Source of the DNA: Phenylobacterium sp.
GTDB taxonomy: Bacteria > Pseudomonadota > Alphaproteobacteria > Caulobacterales > Caulobacteraceae
Length of the DNA: 64,000 nt
Direction: 5' to 3'
NCBI RefSeq assembly: GCF_004799515.1
Contig: NZ_SSMX01000053.1
Span: 62,001 to 126,000 of the forward strand
A program made the translations under genes and the position numbers. The first letter of the stretch is position 1, and each line of letters opens with the position of its first letter. Shown here one piece after another: positions 34,194 through 41,287 of the stretch. The notes beneath the pieces are model-generated. The model saw only the letters and a list, made by a program, of their open reading frames with translations. It made no database searches and was not told the origin of the DNA.

Positions 34194-34475
34194 ATGACCT
34201 ACCGCCGCTTCCGCTCCCGCTTGGCCAAGCCGATCGAGATGGCCGCCTTCGAACGCCCTGCCCTGCCGGGCTCCGTGGTCGACGCGGTGCTGCGCTTCCA
34301 CGACGAGGCCCAGGACCAGGGCGCGGGCCGCACCCTCCTGCGGCTCAGCGAAAAACGCCTGCGCGCGCCCGAGGTGAAGAAGGCGCTCGGCAAGCTCTGC
34401 GCCCGCGCCGCCAACGTCTCGGTCCTGTGGAATGAGGACGAGTGCCAGATCATCCGGGTGCTGGAGGCGGCCTAG
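34194..34475 (+). CDS. Small conserved-looking protein of unknown function
   Basis: This is a 93-residue basic protein (MTYRRFRSRLAKPIEMAAFE), probably alpha-helical, with the segments DAVLRFHDEAQDQG and APEVKKALGKLCARAANVSVLW. A longer open frame runs upstream to 33150 but overlaps the WYL gene on the other strand; ATG 34194 is the natural start. It diverges from the WYL regulator 78 bp away and overlaps the DUF6285-type gene by 4 bp tail-to-tail. Function is not recognised. Confidence 0.6.
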   Translation: MTYRRFRSRLAKPIEMAAFERPALPGSVVDAVLRFHDEAQDQGAGRTLLRLSEKRLRAPEVKKALGKLCARAANVSVLWNEDECQIIRVLEAA

Positions 34476-34825
34476 CCTTCGTGCCGGTAGTTCGGCTGGT
34501 CGATGGCGAGTTGGTCGAGGACATTGGCTTTCAGGGCCGCCAGCAGGCCCGGCGATGCGACATCCATCGTCCCCTCGCGCAAGCGCCGGCAGAGTTCGCC
34601 GTTGAGCTCCGCGTAGCCGCCGCCGTGGTCGAGCAGCACGACCAGCCGCTGGGTCGCGGCGGCCTCGGCCGCCGGGCCCAGCGTCAGCTCGCGGCCGATC
34701 ACCCCCAGGACGTTGACGGCCACCCGGGCCAGGAAGGCGTTGCGCGGATCGAGGTCGGGCCGCAGCTCGTCCACCCAGCGCGCCACCGCCTGCGCCAGCT
34801 CCTCGGTGCGCGGATGGGTGATCAC
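34472..34825 (-). CDS. DUF6285-like protein, partner of phosphotransferase
   Basis: This 117-residue protein starts with GTG 34825, which overlaps the stop of the upstream phosphotransferase gene by 4 bp (GTGA), so translation is coupled. It is helical (HPRTEELAQAVARWVDEL; AFLARVAVNVLGVIGREL). Small proteins of this type are found next to acyl-CoA dehydrogenase/aminoglycoside-phosphotransferase-like pairs, as here. The biochemical role is not known. Confidence 0.72.
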   Translation of the reverse strand: MITHPRTEELAQAVARWVDELRPDLDPRNAFLARVAVNVLGVIGRELTLGPAAEAAATQRLVVLLDHGGGYAELNGELCRRLREGTMDVASPGLLAALKANVLDQLAIDQPNYRHEG

Positions 34826-35820
34826 AGCCCGGCCTCCAGGAGGTGGATGAGGTCGATCTCGGTCTCGGAGACGCGGCGGCCGATCATCGGACGCTCCACC
34901 GAGGCCTCCGTCCCGCCGGACCAGCTCAGGTACATCATCAGGCACATGACGCCCCACTTCAGTGAGCCCAGGGCCTGCCAGGCGCGGACCCGGCGGAGCG
35001 GCACGGGCCGTCCGCCCGCGGCCTCGTAACCGGCGAGGAGGTCGGCATAGTCGCCGAAGCCGCCCACCGGACGGTCGGGCCGCCCGAACCGCCAGGAGTT
35101 GACGCAGATCCAGCCGAGGTCCTCGGCCGGGTCGCCGATGTGCGACAGCTCCCAGTCCAGAACCGCCGCCACGCCGGTCTCCGGGCTGATCATCAGGTTG
35201 CCATTGCGGAAGTCCCCGTGCAGCAGCACCAGGTCGACCGGCTCGGGCGCGGACGCCTTCAGGTGCTGGAACGCGAGCTCCAGCACCGGTCGCTCGGCGC
35301 CCGAGGCGCGGTAGATGTCCTCATAGCGGCCAAGCTCGACCAAGAAATCGGCGGTCTTCAGCTCGGCGGCGGCCGGCGGCGGCGTGGCGTGGATCTGCGC
35401 CAGCACCTCGCCGCATTGGCGCGCCAGCCCCGGCCGGACGGCGTCGAAGCGCGGGTCGGCGACGATGCGGCGGCCAAGCGCCTCGCCGACGATCCGCTCA
35501 GTGACATGGCATTCGCCCAGGCCGTCCTCGTCGTCGCACAGGTGCACCAGCGGCGGGGCCGGCGCGCCCTGGAGGCGCACCGCGCGGATCAGGGCGGCCT
35601 CGGCGGCCAGGCTGGTGGAACGCGACGCATCCGGATCGAAGGGCGCGGAGCGGCGGCGCAGGATCAGGTCGCGCCGGCGCTGGCCCGGGATCTCCATCGA
35701 GAACGCCCAGGTCTCCATGCTGGCCCCGCCCGACAGCCGCTCGGCCGCGGCCAGGACGGCGTCTTCGCCCCCCAGCCGCCGGGCCAGCGCCGGCAAGACG
35801 GCAAGCACGTCGACGCTCAT
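34822..35820 (-). CDS. APH-like phosphotransferase (ACAD10/11-type)
   Basis: This 332-residue protein of the aminoglycoside phosphotransferase/choline kinase fold has a nucleotide-binding N-lobe (SGGASMETWAF; DLILRRR), the catalytic loop VLLHGDFRNGNLM and metal-binding VLDWELSHIGDPAEDLGW. In this context such proteins resemble the kinase part of ACAD10/ACAD11, which phosphorylates 4-hydroxyacyl-CoA in catabolism of hydroxy acids. The divergent gene encodes an acyl-CoA dehydrogenase, which fits that pathway. Drug resistance is unlikely. Confidence 0.85.
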   Translation of the reverse strand: MSVDVLAVLPALARRLGGEDAVLAAAERLSGGASMETWAFSMEIPGQRRRDLILRRRSAPFDPDASRSTSLAAEAALIRAVRLQGAPAPPLVHLCDDEDGLGECHVTERIVGEALGRRIVADPRFDAVRPGLARQCGEVLAQIHATPPPAAAELKTADFLVELGRYEDIYRASGAERPVLELAFQHLKASAPEPVDLVLLHGDFRNGNLMISPETGVAAVLDWELSHIGDPAEDLGWICVNSWRFGRPDRPVGGFGDYADLLAGYEAAGGRPVPLRRVRAWQALGSLKWGVMCLMMYLSWSGGTEASVERPMIGRRVSETEIDLIHLLEAGL

Positions 35821-35934
35821 GACTTAATACCCCCCAACACCAGGCTCTCCTGCCCGCGATCAGGGCTGCGTTCCAGCGGCTTGTAAATGACCGCGATGCG
35901 CTAAGCTCCCGGCAAAAGCCGTTGGAGGACGCCC

Positions 35935-37239
35935 GTGGATTTCGACCTGCCGCCCGAACTGACCGCCTATCTGGCCGAACTCGACGCCTTCATCGAGCGC
36001 GAGATCAAGCCGCTGGAGGCGCAGGACGACAACATCCGCTACTTCGACCACCGGCGGGAATACGAGCGCACCGACTGGGAGCGCGGCGGCCTGCCGAAGA
36101 AGGAATGGGAAGAGCTGCTGAGCGAAGCGCGCCGACGCGCCGACGCGGCCGGCCACCTGAAGTACGGCTGGCCCAAGGAGCTGGGCGGCGGCGGCGGCTC
36201 TCAGCTCGACCTGGCGGTGATCCGCGAGCACCTGGCCGCCAAGGGCCTCGGCCTGCACAACGACCTGCAGAATGAGCACTCGATTGTCGGCAACAACCCC
36301 TTCATCCTGATGTTCAAGGCCTTCGCCACCAACACCCAGTACGCGCGCGACGCCGACAAGCTGCTGACCGGCCAGCTGCGCACGGGCTTTGGCCTCACCG
36401 AGCCCAACCATGGCTCCGACGCCACCTTCATGGAGACAACGGCGGTCCCGCAGGACAAGGACGGCAAGCCGGGCTGGCTGATCCGCGGCGAAAAGATGTG
36501 GACCACCGGCATGCACGTGGCGACCCACGTGATGGTCTTCGCCCGCACCTCGGGGAAGGATGGCGACGCCGCCGGCATCACCTGCTTCATCGTCCCGGCC
36601 GATACGCCAGGCGTGAAGGTCGAGGAGTACCTCTGGACCTTCAACATGCCCACCGACCACCCGCGGGTCAGCTTCACCGACGTCTGGGTGCCGGAGGACA
36701 GCTATTGGGGCGAGGTCGGCAAGGGCCTAAGTCTCGGCCAAAGCTTCGTGCACCAGAACCGCATCCGCCAAGCCGCCTCGTCCCTCGGCGCGGCCGTCTA
36801 CTGCATCGAGGAAAGCGTGAAGTACGCCCGCGAGCGCAAGCCGTTCGGCAAGGCGCTGGCGGAGAACCAGGCCATCCAGTGGCCGCTGGTGGAGCTGTCG
36901 ACCCAGGCGGAGATGCTGCGCCTGCTGATCCGCAAGACCGCCTGGCAGATGGACCGCATGGACCACAAGGAGATCGAGCGGACGATCTCCGACAAGGTCT
37001 CCATGTGCAATTACTGGGCGAACCGTCTGGTCTGCGAGGCGGCCGACCGCGCCATGCAGACCCACGGCGGCATCGGCTATTCGCGGCACAAGCCCTTCGA
37101 GCACATCTACCGCCATCACCGCCGCTATCGGATCACCGAGGGCTCCGAGGAGATCCAGATGCGCAAGGTGGCCGCCTATCTGTTCGGCTATGCCGGACCC
37201 AAGCGGCGGGCTTTCGCCGAACAGGGGATCGAGGCTTGA
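35935..37239 (+). CDS. Acyl-CoA dehydrogenase
   Basis: This is a 434-residue flavoenzyme catalysing alpha,beta-dehydrogenation of acyl-CoA with FAD and passing electrons to ETF. The start is GTG 35935, preceded by TTGGAGG. Motifs are FGLTEPNHGSDATF (acyl-CoA/FAD contact), GEKMWTTGMHVATH, RERKPFGKALAENQ and CEAADRAMQTHGGIGYSRHKP near the C-terminus with the ACAD11-like HRRYRITEGSEEIQM. It diverges from the phosphotransferase/DUF6285 operon, suggesting one pathway for a branched or hydroxylated acyl-CoA. Confidence 0.9.
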   Translation: MDFDLPPELTAYLAELDAFIEREIKPLEAQDDNIRYFDHRREYERTDWERGGLPKKEWEELLSEARRRADAAGHLKYGWPKELGGGGGSQLDLAVIREHLAAKGLGLHNDLQNEHSIVGNNPFILMFKAFATNTQYARDADKLLTGQLRTGFGLTEPNHGSDATFMETTAVPQDKDGKPGWLIRGEKMWTTGMHVATHVMVFARTSGKDGDAAGITCFIVPADTPGVKVEEYLWTFNMPTDHPRVSFTDVWVPEDSYWGEVGKGLSLGQSFVHQNRIRQAASSLGAAVYCIEESVKYARERKPFGKALAENQAIQWPLVELSTQAEMLRLLIRKTAWQMDRMDHKEIERTISDKVSMCNYWANRLVCEAADRAMQTHGGIGYSRHKPFEHIYRHHRRYRITEGSEEIQMRKVAAYLFGYAGPKRRAFAEQGIEA

Positions 37240-37574
37240 GCCACACTGTGGAGCATCGGCTGGCGGTCTACGGCTCCCTGGCGCCCGGACGCTCGAACCA
37301 CGGCCAGCTGGCGGGGCTGGCCGGCGACTGGCGGCCCGGCGCGGTGCGCGGGTCGCTGCGCCAGGCCGGCTGGGGCGCGGCCCAGGGCTTCCCGGGGCTG
37401 GTGCTCGATCCGGAGGGCGCGGAAGTCGGGGTGCAGGTCTTCACCTCGCCGGACCTGCCGGCCCATTGGGCGCGCCTCGACGCCTTCGAGGGCGAGGACT
37501 ACCGGCGCGTGGCCGTCACGGTCGTGGGGCCGGACGGCGCGGTGGAGGCCTATATCTACGTGGTGGACGGCTAG
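37236..37574 (+). CDS. Gamma-glutamylcyclotransferase-like (AIG2) protein
   Basis: This 112-residue protein starts at TTG 37236, which overlaps the acyl-CoA dehydrogenase stop (TTGA), with AGGGGA as ribosome-binding site; a GTG at 37248 is an alternative. HRLAVYGSLAPGRSNH is the substrate-binding YGSL loop of the family and LDAFEGEDYRRVAV contains the catalytic-glutamate region. Members cleave gamma-glutamyl amines or peptides. It overlaps the Mpl-like gene end by 4 bp. Confidence 0.8.
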   Translation: MSHTVEHRLAVYGSLAPGRSNHGQLAGLAGDWRPGAVRGSLRQAGWGAAQGFPGLVLDPEGAEVGVQVFTSPDLPAHWARLDAFEGEDYRRVAVTVVGPDGAVEAYIYVVDG

Positions 37575-38998
37575 GCCGCCGCCTGGCCGCCGTAGAGGCG
37601 GTCGAACACCGGCGGCAGGCTGCCGGGCAGGCCGAGCAGCGGGCCGGACGAGAGCAGCAGCACCACCTCGTCGCCCTTCAGGGCGCTGAGAGCCCGGGTC
37701 GCCTCCTCCGCCGTCGCCACGCCGGTCGCCGGGACGCCGGCGGCCGCAGTGCGGCGCAGGATGTCCTTCAGGCTCGACTGATGGTGGGTGGCCGCCCCGT
37801 GGGTCGGCGGCGGCAGCATCAGGACGCGGTCGACGCCTTCGAAGACCGTGTCGTACCAGGGAAGCGCGTCGGCGCTGCGCCAGGAAAAGGTGTGCGGCTC
37901 GAACACCACCACCAGCGGTCGGTGCGGATAGTGCAGCAGCAGGGCCTCGATGGCCGAGCGCGCCTTCTCGTAGGACGAGCCGAAGCCCTCGATCACCGGC
38001 ACGGCCGAGCGTGTCGTCAGCCGGTCGAGGCGCCGCCGGATGCCGGCAAAGCTCGCCACGCCCGCGGCGAGCTGGGCTTCGCTCACCAGTTCCCGCTCCA
38101 GCAGATAGGCGCCGACGCCCACGATGTTCTCGATGTTGTGCGCGCCCAGGAGGTGGGTGGAGAGCGCGATGCGCCCGCCGTCCGGACGCACCAGGACAAA
38201 GCGGCTCTCCTCGCCGAACGCCACCTCATCGGCCCACCAGCCCCCTTCACCGCCATGGGGGCAGCGGCCGGTGTCGTACCAGGCGATGCGGCAGACGGCT
38301 TCTTCGGCGATGGCGCGGATCGCCGGATGCTCGCGGGCCACCAGCAGCCCATCCGGCGGCAAGAGGCGCAGCAGCTCCCGGAACGGCGCCTCGTATTCGG
38401 CGAAGGTCGGGAAGACGTTGACGTGGTCATGGACCAGTGACGTCAAGAGCAGGTCGCGCGGGTGATACAGCAGGAACTTCGAGCGCCGGTCCGTGGGCGA
38501 GACGATGTACTCGTCGCCCTCCAGCACCATTTCGGGCGCGCTTCCCCAGTGGCCGGTGTCCGGCAGCGACGGCGAGATCGCGCCCACCATCCAGCCCGCG
38601 TCATGCCCGGCCCGATCCAGGACATGGGCCATCAGCGCCGTGCAGGTGGACTTGCCGAAGGAGCCGGCGACCACGGTGTTGACGCGGCCAAAGGTCGTCT
38701 CGCCCACCAGCTCCGGGAAGGTGGTGACCGTCGCGCCGCGGCGGCGTGCCGCGGCCACCTCGGGGTTGGCCTCGCCGCCCAGCTTGGCGCTGGCGCCCAA
38801 CACCAGGACGTCCAGTCCCGCCGGCAGATTGGCGGCGTCGAACTGGCGGTAGAACGGAAAGCCCAGGCTTTCGACATAGGTCGACATGGGCGGGAAGACG
38901 TCTTCGTCGGAGCCGGAGACCTCGTGGCCCGCCTCGCGCATCATCAGCGCCGCGGCGCTCATGCCGGCTCCGGCGACGCCGGTGAAATGGATGCGCAT
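37571..38998 (-). CDS. Mpl-like Mur ligase (UDP-N-acetylmuramate peptide ligase)
   Basis: This is a 475-residue Mur ligase. The start at ATG 38998 (MRIHFTGVAGAGMSAAALMM) gives the family's N-terminal Rossmann motif. EVSGSDEDVFPPMSTYVES, the P-loop VVAGSFGKSTCTAL, EGDEYIVSPTDRRSKFLLYHPRD and the C-terminal VFEPHTFSWRS follow Mpl, the recycling ligase that joins the murein tripeptide to UDP-MurNAc. The metal-contact region differs somewhat from E. coli Mpl (IVSPTDRRS rather than DTAFFDKRS), so a related ligase role is possible. Confidence 0.85.
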   Translation of the reverse strand: MRIHFTGVAGAGMSAAALMMREAGHEVSGSDEDVFPPMSTYVESLGFPFYRQFDAANLPAGLDVLVLGASAKLGGEANPEVAAARRRGATVTTFPELVGETTFGRVNTVVAGSFGKSTCTALMAHVLDRAGHDAGWMVGAISPSLPDTGHWGSAPEMVLEGDEYIVSPTDRRSKFLLYHPRDLLLTSLVHDHVNVFPTFAEYEAPFRELLRLLPPDGLLVAREHPAIRAIAEEAVCRIAWYDTGRCPHGGEGGWWADEVAFGEESRFVLVRPDGGRIALSTHLLGAHNIENIVGVGAYLLERELVSEAQLAAGVASFAGIRRRLDRLTTRSAVPVIEGFGSSYEKARSAIEALLLHYPHRPLVVVFEPHTFSWRSADALPWYDTVFEGVDRVLMLPPPTHGAATHHQSSLKDILRRTAAAGVPATGVATAEEATRALSALKGDEVVLLLSSGPLLGLPGSLPPVFDRLYGGQAAA

Positions 38999-39128
38999 GG
39001 CGGCCTTCGATTCGCTCCCGATTCGCCTGTCCGTCCCCGCCCGGACAAGGCTAGCGCATGCCCATTCAGGCTCCAATCGCGCTCCGCGCAGGCGTCCCTT
39101 ACCGATGTCTTGGCGCGCCGGGACGCTG

Positions 39129-39143
39129 TTAATCGACCCTTAA
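39129..39143. promoter_or_regulatory. CtrA binding box
   Basis: TTAA at 39129-39132, 7 nt, then TTAA at 39140-39143 followed by CC: a full match to the CtrA consensus TTAA-N7-TTAA. It lies about 65 bp upstream of a strong plus-strand terminator with no protein gene between them. Confidence 0.65.
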
Positions 39144-39164
39144 CCACGCGAGTCCAAGGTCACG

Positions 39165-39235
39165 CTTGTCTTCCTTGAAGACACCCCACCATCACCGACT
39201 TTTTCCAGCCCGGCGCTTGCGCCGGGCTCTTTTTT
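39165..39235 (+). ncRNA. Candidate CtrA-controlled small RNA
   Basis: The 317-bp gap 38999-39315 has no open frame with coding character. Downstream of the CtrA box come a small hairpin (GTCTTC-CTT-GAAGAC, 39168-39182), a C/A-rich single strand (ACCCCACCATCACC), and a strong Rho-independent terminator (AGCCCGGC/GCCGGGCT plus CTTTTTT). This is the layout of a trans-acting sRNA of about 70 nt. The 5' end is estimated, not seen. No known sRNA is recognised. Confidence 0.4.
39207..39235 (+). terminator. Strong intrinsic terminator without upstream protein gene
   Basis: An 8-bp perfect stem (39207-39214 with 39221-39228) has a 6-nt loop followed by C and six T. The only upstream plus-strand signal is the CtrA box. 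Confidence 0.8.
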
Positions 39236-39315
39236 CCAGCCGCGCCGGTGCGGCGACCCGCCCGGCTTGCATAGACCGGCGCGCCAGCGTATAGGCCCCA
39301 CCCTCGACGGCCTGA

Positions 39316-39391
39316 TCCCCGATAGCTCAGCTGGTAGAGCAGTCGGCTGTTAACCGACTTGTCGCAGGTTCGAGTCCTGCTCGGGGAGCCA
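39316..39391 (+). tRNA. tRNA-Asn (GUU)
   Basis: This is a 76-nt cloverleaf with acceptor stem TCCCCGA/TCGGGGA, D-loop AGCTGGTAGAG, anticodon stem-loop CGGCTGTTAACCG with anticodon GTT, T-loop GGTTCGAGTCC and an encoded CCA. It lies at the edge of the molybdenum/selenium block. Confidence 0.96.
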
Positions 39392-39628
39392 TCGATTCCT
39401 GGAATATATAGGAAATTCATATTCCTAGATCTCCAGCCGAAACTAGAGTCCTAATTTCCGTCCTAAAATTGAATTGCTGAGCGCTAACCGACGGCGCGAG
39501 CGGATCTACGCGATAGGCCACGGTTCCGTCGCTGCCGTCGATCTTTAGGCCAGACGGACCGTGGGAGACCGGAGGTCTTCAACGACGATGCGCGGACGCC
39601 ACAGCCTTCTAAGGCATACCGGAAGTCG
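39392..39628. other. AT-richer gene-free stretch after tRNA-Asn
   Basis: These 237 bp are clearly lower in GC at the tRNA side (ATATATAGG, AAATTCATATTCC). A stopless minus-strand segment of about 43 codons has no start codon. No integrase or att repeat is recognised. It may be the relic of an integration event at the tRNA. Confidence 0.35.
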
Positions 39629-40177
39629 TTAGCCGGTTCCTTCCAACCCTCTGAACGCCTCCACTAAAGCCTCGAACTCCTCTGGCGTATTGGCGCCGCG
39701 GAGGCGCTGGATGGCGTGGACGGGTGCCGGCAAGCGGGTGACGCCCCAGGCGTCGAGCAGGCGGCCGACCGCCCAGTCCGCCGGAGCATCCGCGGGCAGG
39801 CCGCCAAGCGGGGCCACGAAGGGAAATGGGTAGCCTTCGTAAGCGGCGCCCTCGGCTAGATCGAAGAGGGGCTTCAGATCCTGGGACTGCAGGGTGGGCG
39901 CATCGACCGCCAGCACCAGGGCGGTCTTGCACCCTCGCCGACGCAGAGTTCCGGCTCCGGCAATGATGCCGCCGACCGGCCCGCCCAAGGGGACCGGATC
40001 GTCGATGTGCAGATAGCCGTAGCCCTTGCCCCCGATGGTGAACACGGCCGTCGCGCCGGAGACGAAACAGAGTTGCAGGAGCCGATCGACGGCTCGCCTG
40101 CCGCAAACGTCCAACTCCGCCTTGTCGCGCCCCATTCTGGACGCGGCGCCGCCTGTCAGGATCAAGGCCCCGATCAT
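39629..40177 (-). CDS. mobA: Molybdenum cofactor guanylyltransferase MobA-like
   Basis: This 182-residue NTP transferase starts at ATG 40177 (MIGALILTGGAASRMGRDKAEL); the loop LTGGAASRMGRDK binds GTP. PLGGPVGGIIAGA and VLAVDAPTLQ match the family. MobA attaches GMP to molybdopterin to make the bis-MGD cofactor used by the formate dehydrogenase in this block. The canonical CD(M)P motif reads AVDAP, and the DA in place of DM is a minor variation. It is on the minus strand together with fdhD. Confidence 0.8.
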   Translation of the reverse strand: MIGALILTGGAASRMGRDKAELDVCGRRAVDRLLQLCFVSGATAVFTIGGKGYGYLHIDDPVPLGGPVGGIIAGAGTLRRRGCKTALVLAVDAPTLQSQDLKPLFDLAEGAAYEGYPFPFVAPLGGLPADAPADWAVGRLLDAWGVTRLPAPVHAIQRLRGANTPEEFEALVEAFRGLEGTG

Positions 40178-40286
40178 TCCCCGCGCTCCCAACGAGCCTC
40201 GCGTCGCTTGGGCGTTGGCTCGAAGCGGCGCGCCTTGGAAGATTACGGTGATTGGGCAAGGCCCGGAAGCGCCGCGACAGCTAAGC

Positions 40287-41090
40287 TCAAGGTCCAGTTA
40301 AGACGATCCGTTCGGGGTGGGTGAAAACCTCGAAGCCGTCGGCGCGGGCGACTGCGACAAGGGTGATGCCGGCCGCCTCCGCGGTTCGCACCGCCAGCGC
40401 GGTCGGGGCGGACACCGCGATCAGGATCGGCGCGCCGATCACTGCGGTCTTCTGCACCATCTCCACCGAGACGCGGCTGGTCAGCAGCACGGCGCCGTCC
40501 GCGCCTTGCCGCCCGGCGCGCGCCAGGGCGCCGGCGAGCTTGTCCAGGGCGTTGTGCCGGCCGACGTCCTCCCGCACCGCCTCGAGGCTCGCCGCCGGCG
40601 TCCAGAAGCCCGCCGCGTGGACCGCGCGGGTGCGCCCTCCCAGCGCCTGGGCCGGCTGGAGCGCGGCCAGGGCGGCCATGACCTCCTGCGGGCTCAGCGT
40701 GAGTTCGCCGGTCACCGGGCTCGGCGCGCGCGCCGCCTCCGTTAGGCTGTCGATGCCGCAGAGGCCGCAGCCCGTGGGGCCGGCCAGGCGACGGCGCCTA
40801 GTGGCCAGCGCCTCGCGTTGGCCGGGCGCGAGCCACATCCGCGCCTCCATCCCCAGCTCGCCCTCGACGATCTCGATCTCGCGGATGTCGTGGATCGAGG
40901 CCACCACGCCCTCGGTCAGGCTGAGACCTAGCGCGAAGTCCTCGAGATCGAGCGGGGTGGCCATCATCACCGCGTAGGTGGAGGCATCGTAGACCACGGC
41001 GACCGGGGTCTCGTCCGGAACCTCCCGCACGCCGGGCTCCCCGCCGCCGTCGCGCCAGCGCAGTCGCGGCCAGGGTGTTGCGCCGTCCAT
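40287..41090 (-). CDS. fdhD: Formate dehydrogenase sulfurtransferase FdhD
   Basis: This is a 267-residue protein. FdhD passes sulfur from IscS to the Mo-bis-MGD cofactor before it is inserted into formate dehydrogenase. The sulfur-carrying cysteine pair lies in GPTGCGLCGIDSL (CxxC). TPLDLEDFALGLSLTEGV, GGRTRAVHAAGF, REDVGRHNALDKL and LTSRVSVEMVQKTAVIG are family hallmarks. It is divergent from the formate dehydrogenase operon, 197 bp apart. Confidence 0.95.
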   Translation of the reverse strand: MDGATPWPRLRWRDGGGEPGVREVPDETPVAVVYDASTYAVMMATPLDLEDFALGLSLTEGVVASIHDIREIEIVEGELGMEARMWLAPGQREALATRRRRLAGPTGCGLCGIDSLTEAARAPSPVTGELTLSPQEVMAALAALQPAQALGGRTRAVHAAGFWTPAASLEAVREDVGRHNALDKLAGALARAGRQGADGAVLLTSRVSVEMVQKTAVIGAPILIAVSAPTALAVRTAEAAGITLVAVARADGFEVFTHPERIVLTGP

Positions 41091-41287
41091 CGGCCCAGTA
41101 TCCAGAACCCGCCGCGATTTGCCTAGGCGGCGAGGTGCGCTGGCGAATGGGCATCACAGCTTGAAGATGCCGCCATAGGGTCTAACAATCCGCCTTGGAC
41201 GTCCGGGCGATTGAGCCGCGAGGCGACAGGTCACCGGCGCCGGCTTCCAGGGACGGGCTTCCGTTCCCGCAGCGGAGGAGTTTGCCG

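Noticed and set aside
39160..39420. 86-codon minus-strand open frame across tRNA-Asn
   Set aside because: It is antisense to the tRNA (its SRTRTCDKSVNSRLLYQ part is the reverse complement of the cloverleaf), a common mis-annotation.
39392..39628. Integrase remnant or attL after tRNA-Asn
   Set aside because: No integrase motif could be recognised in any frame, and no repeat of the tRNA 3' end was found elsewhere in the window.
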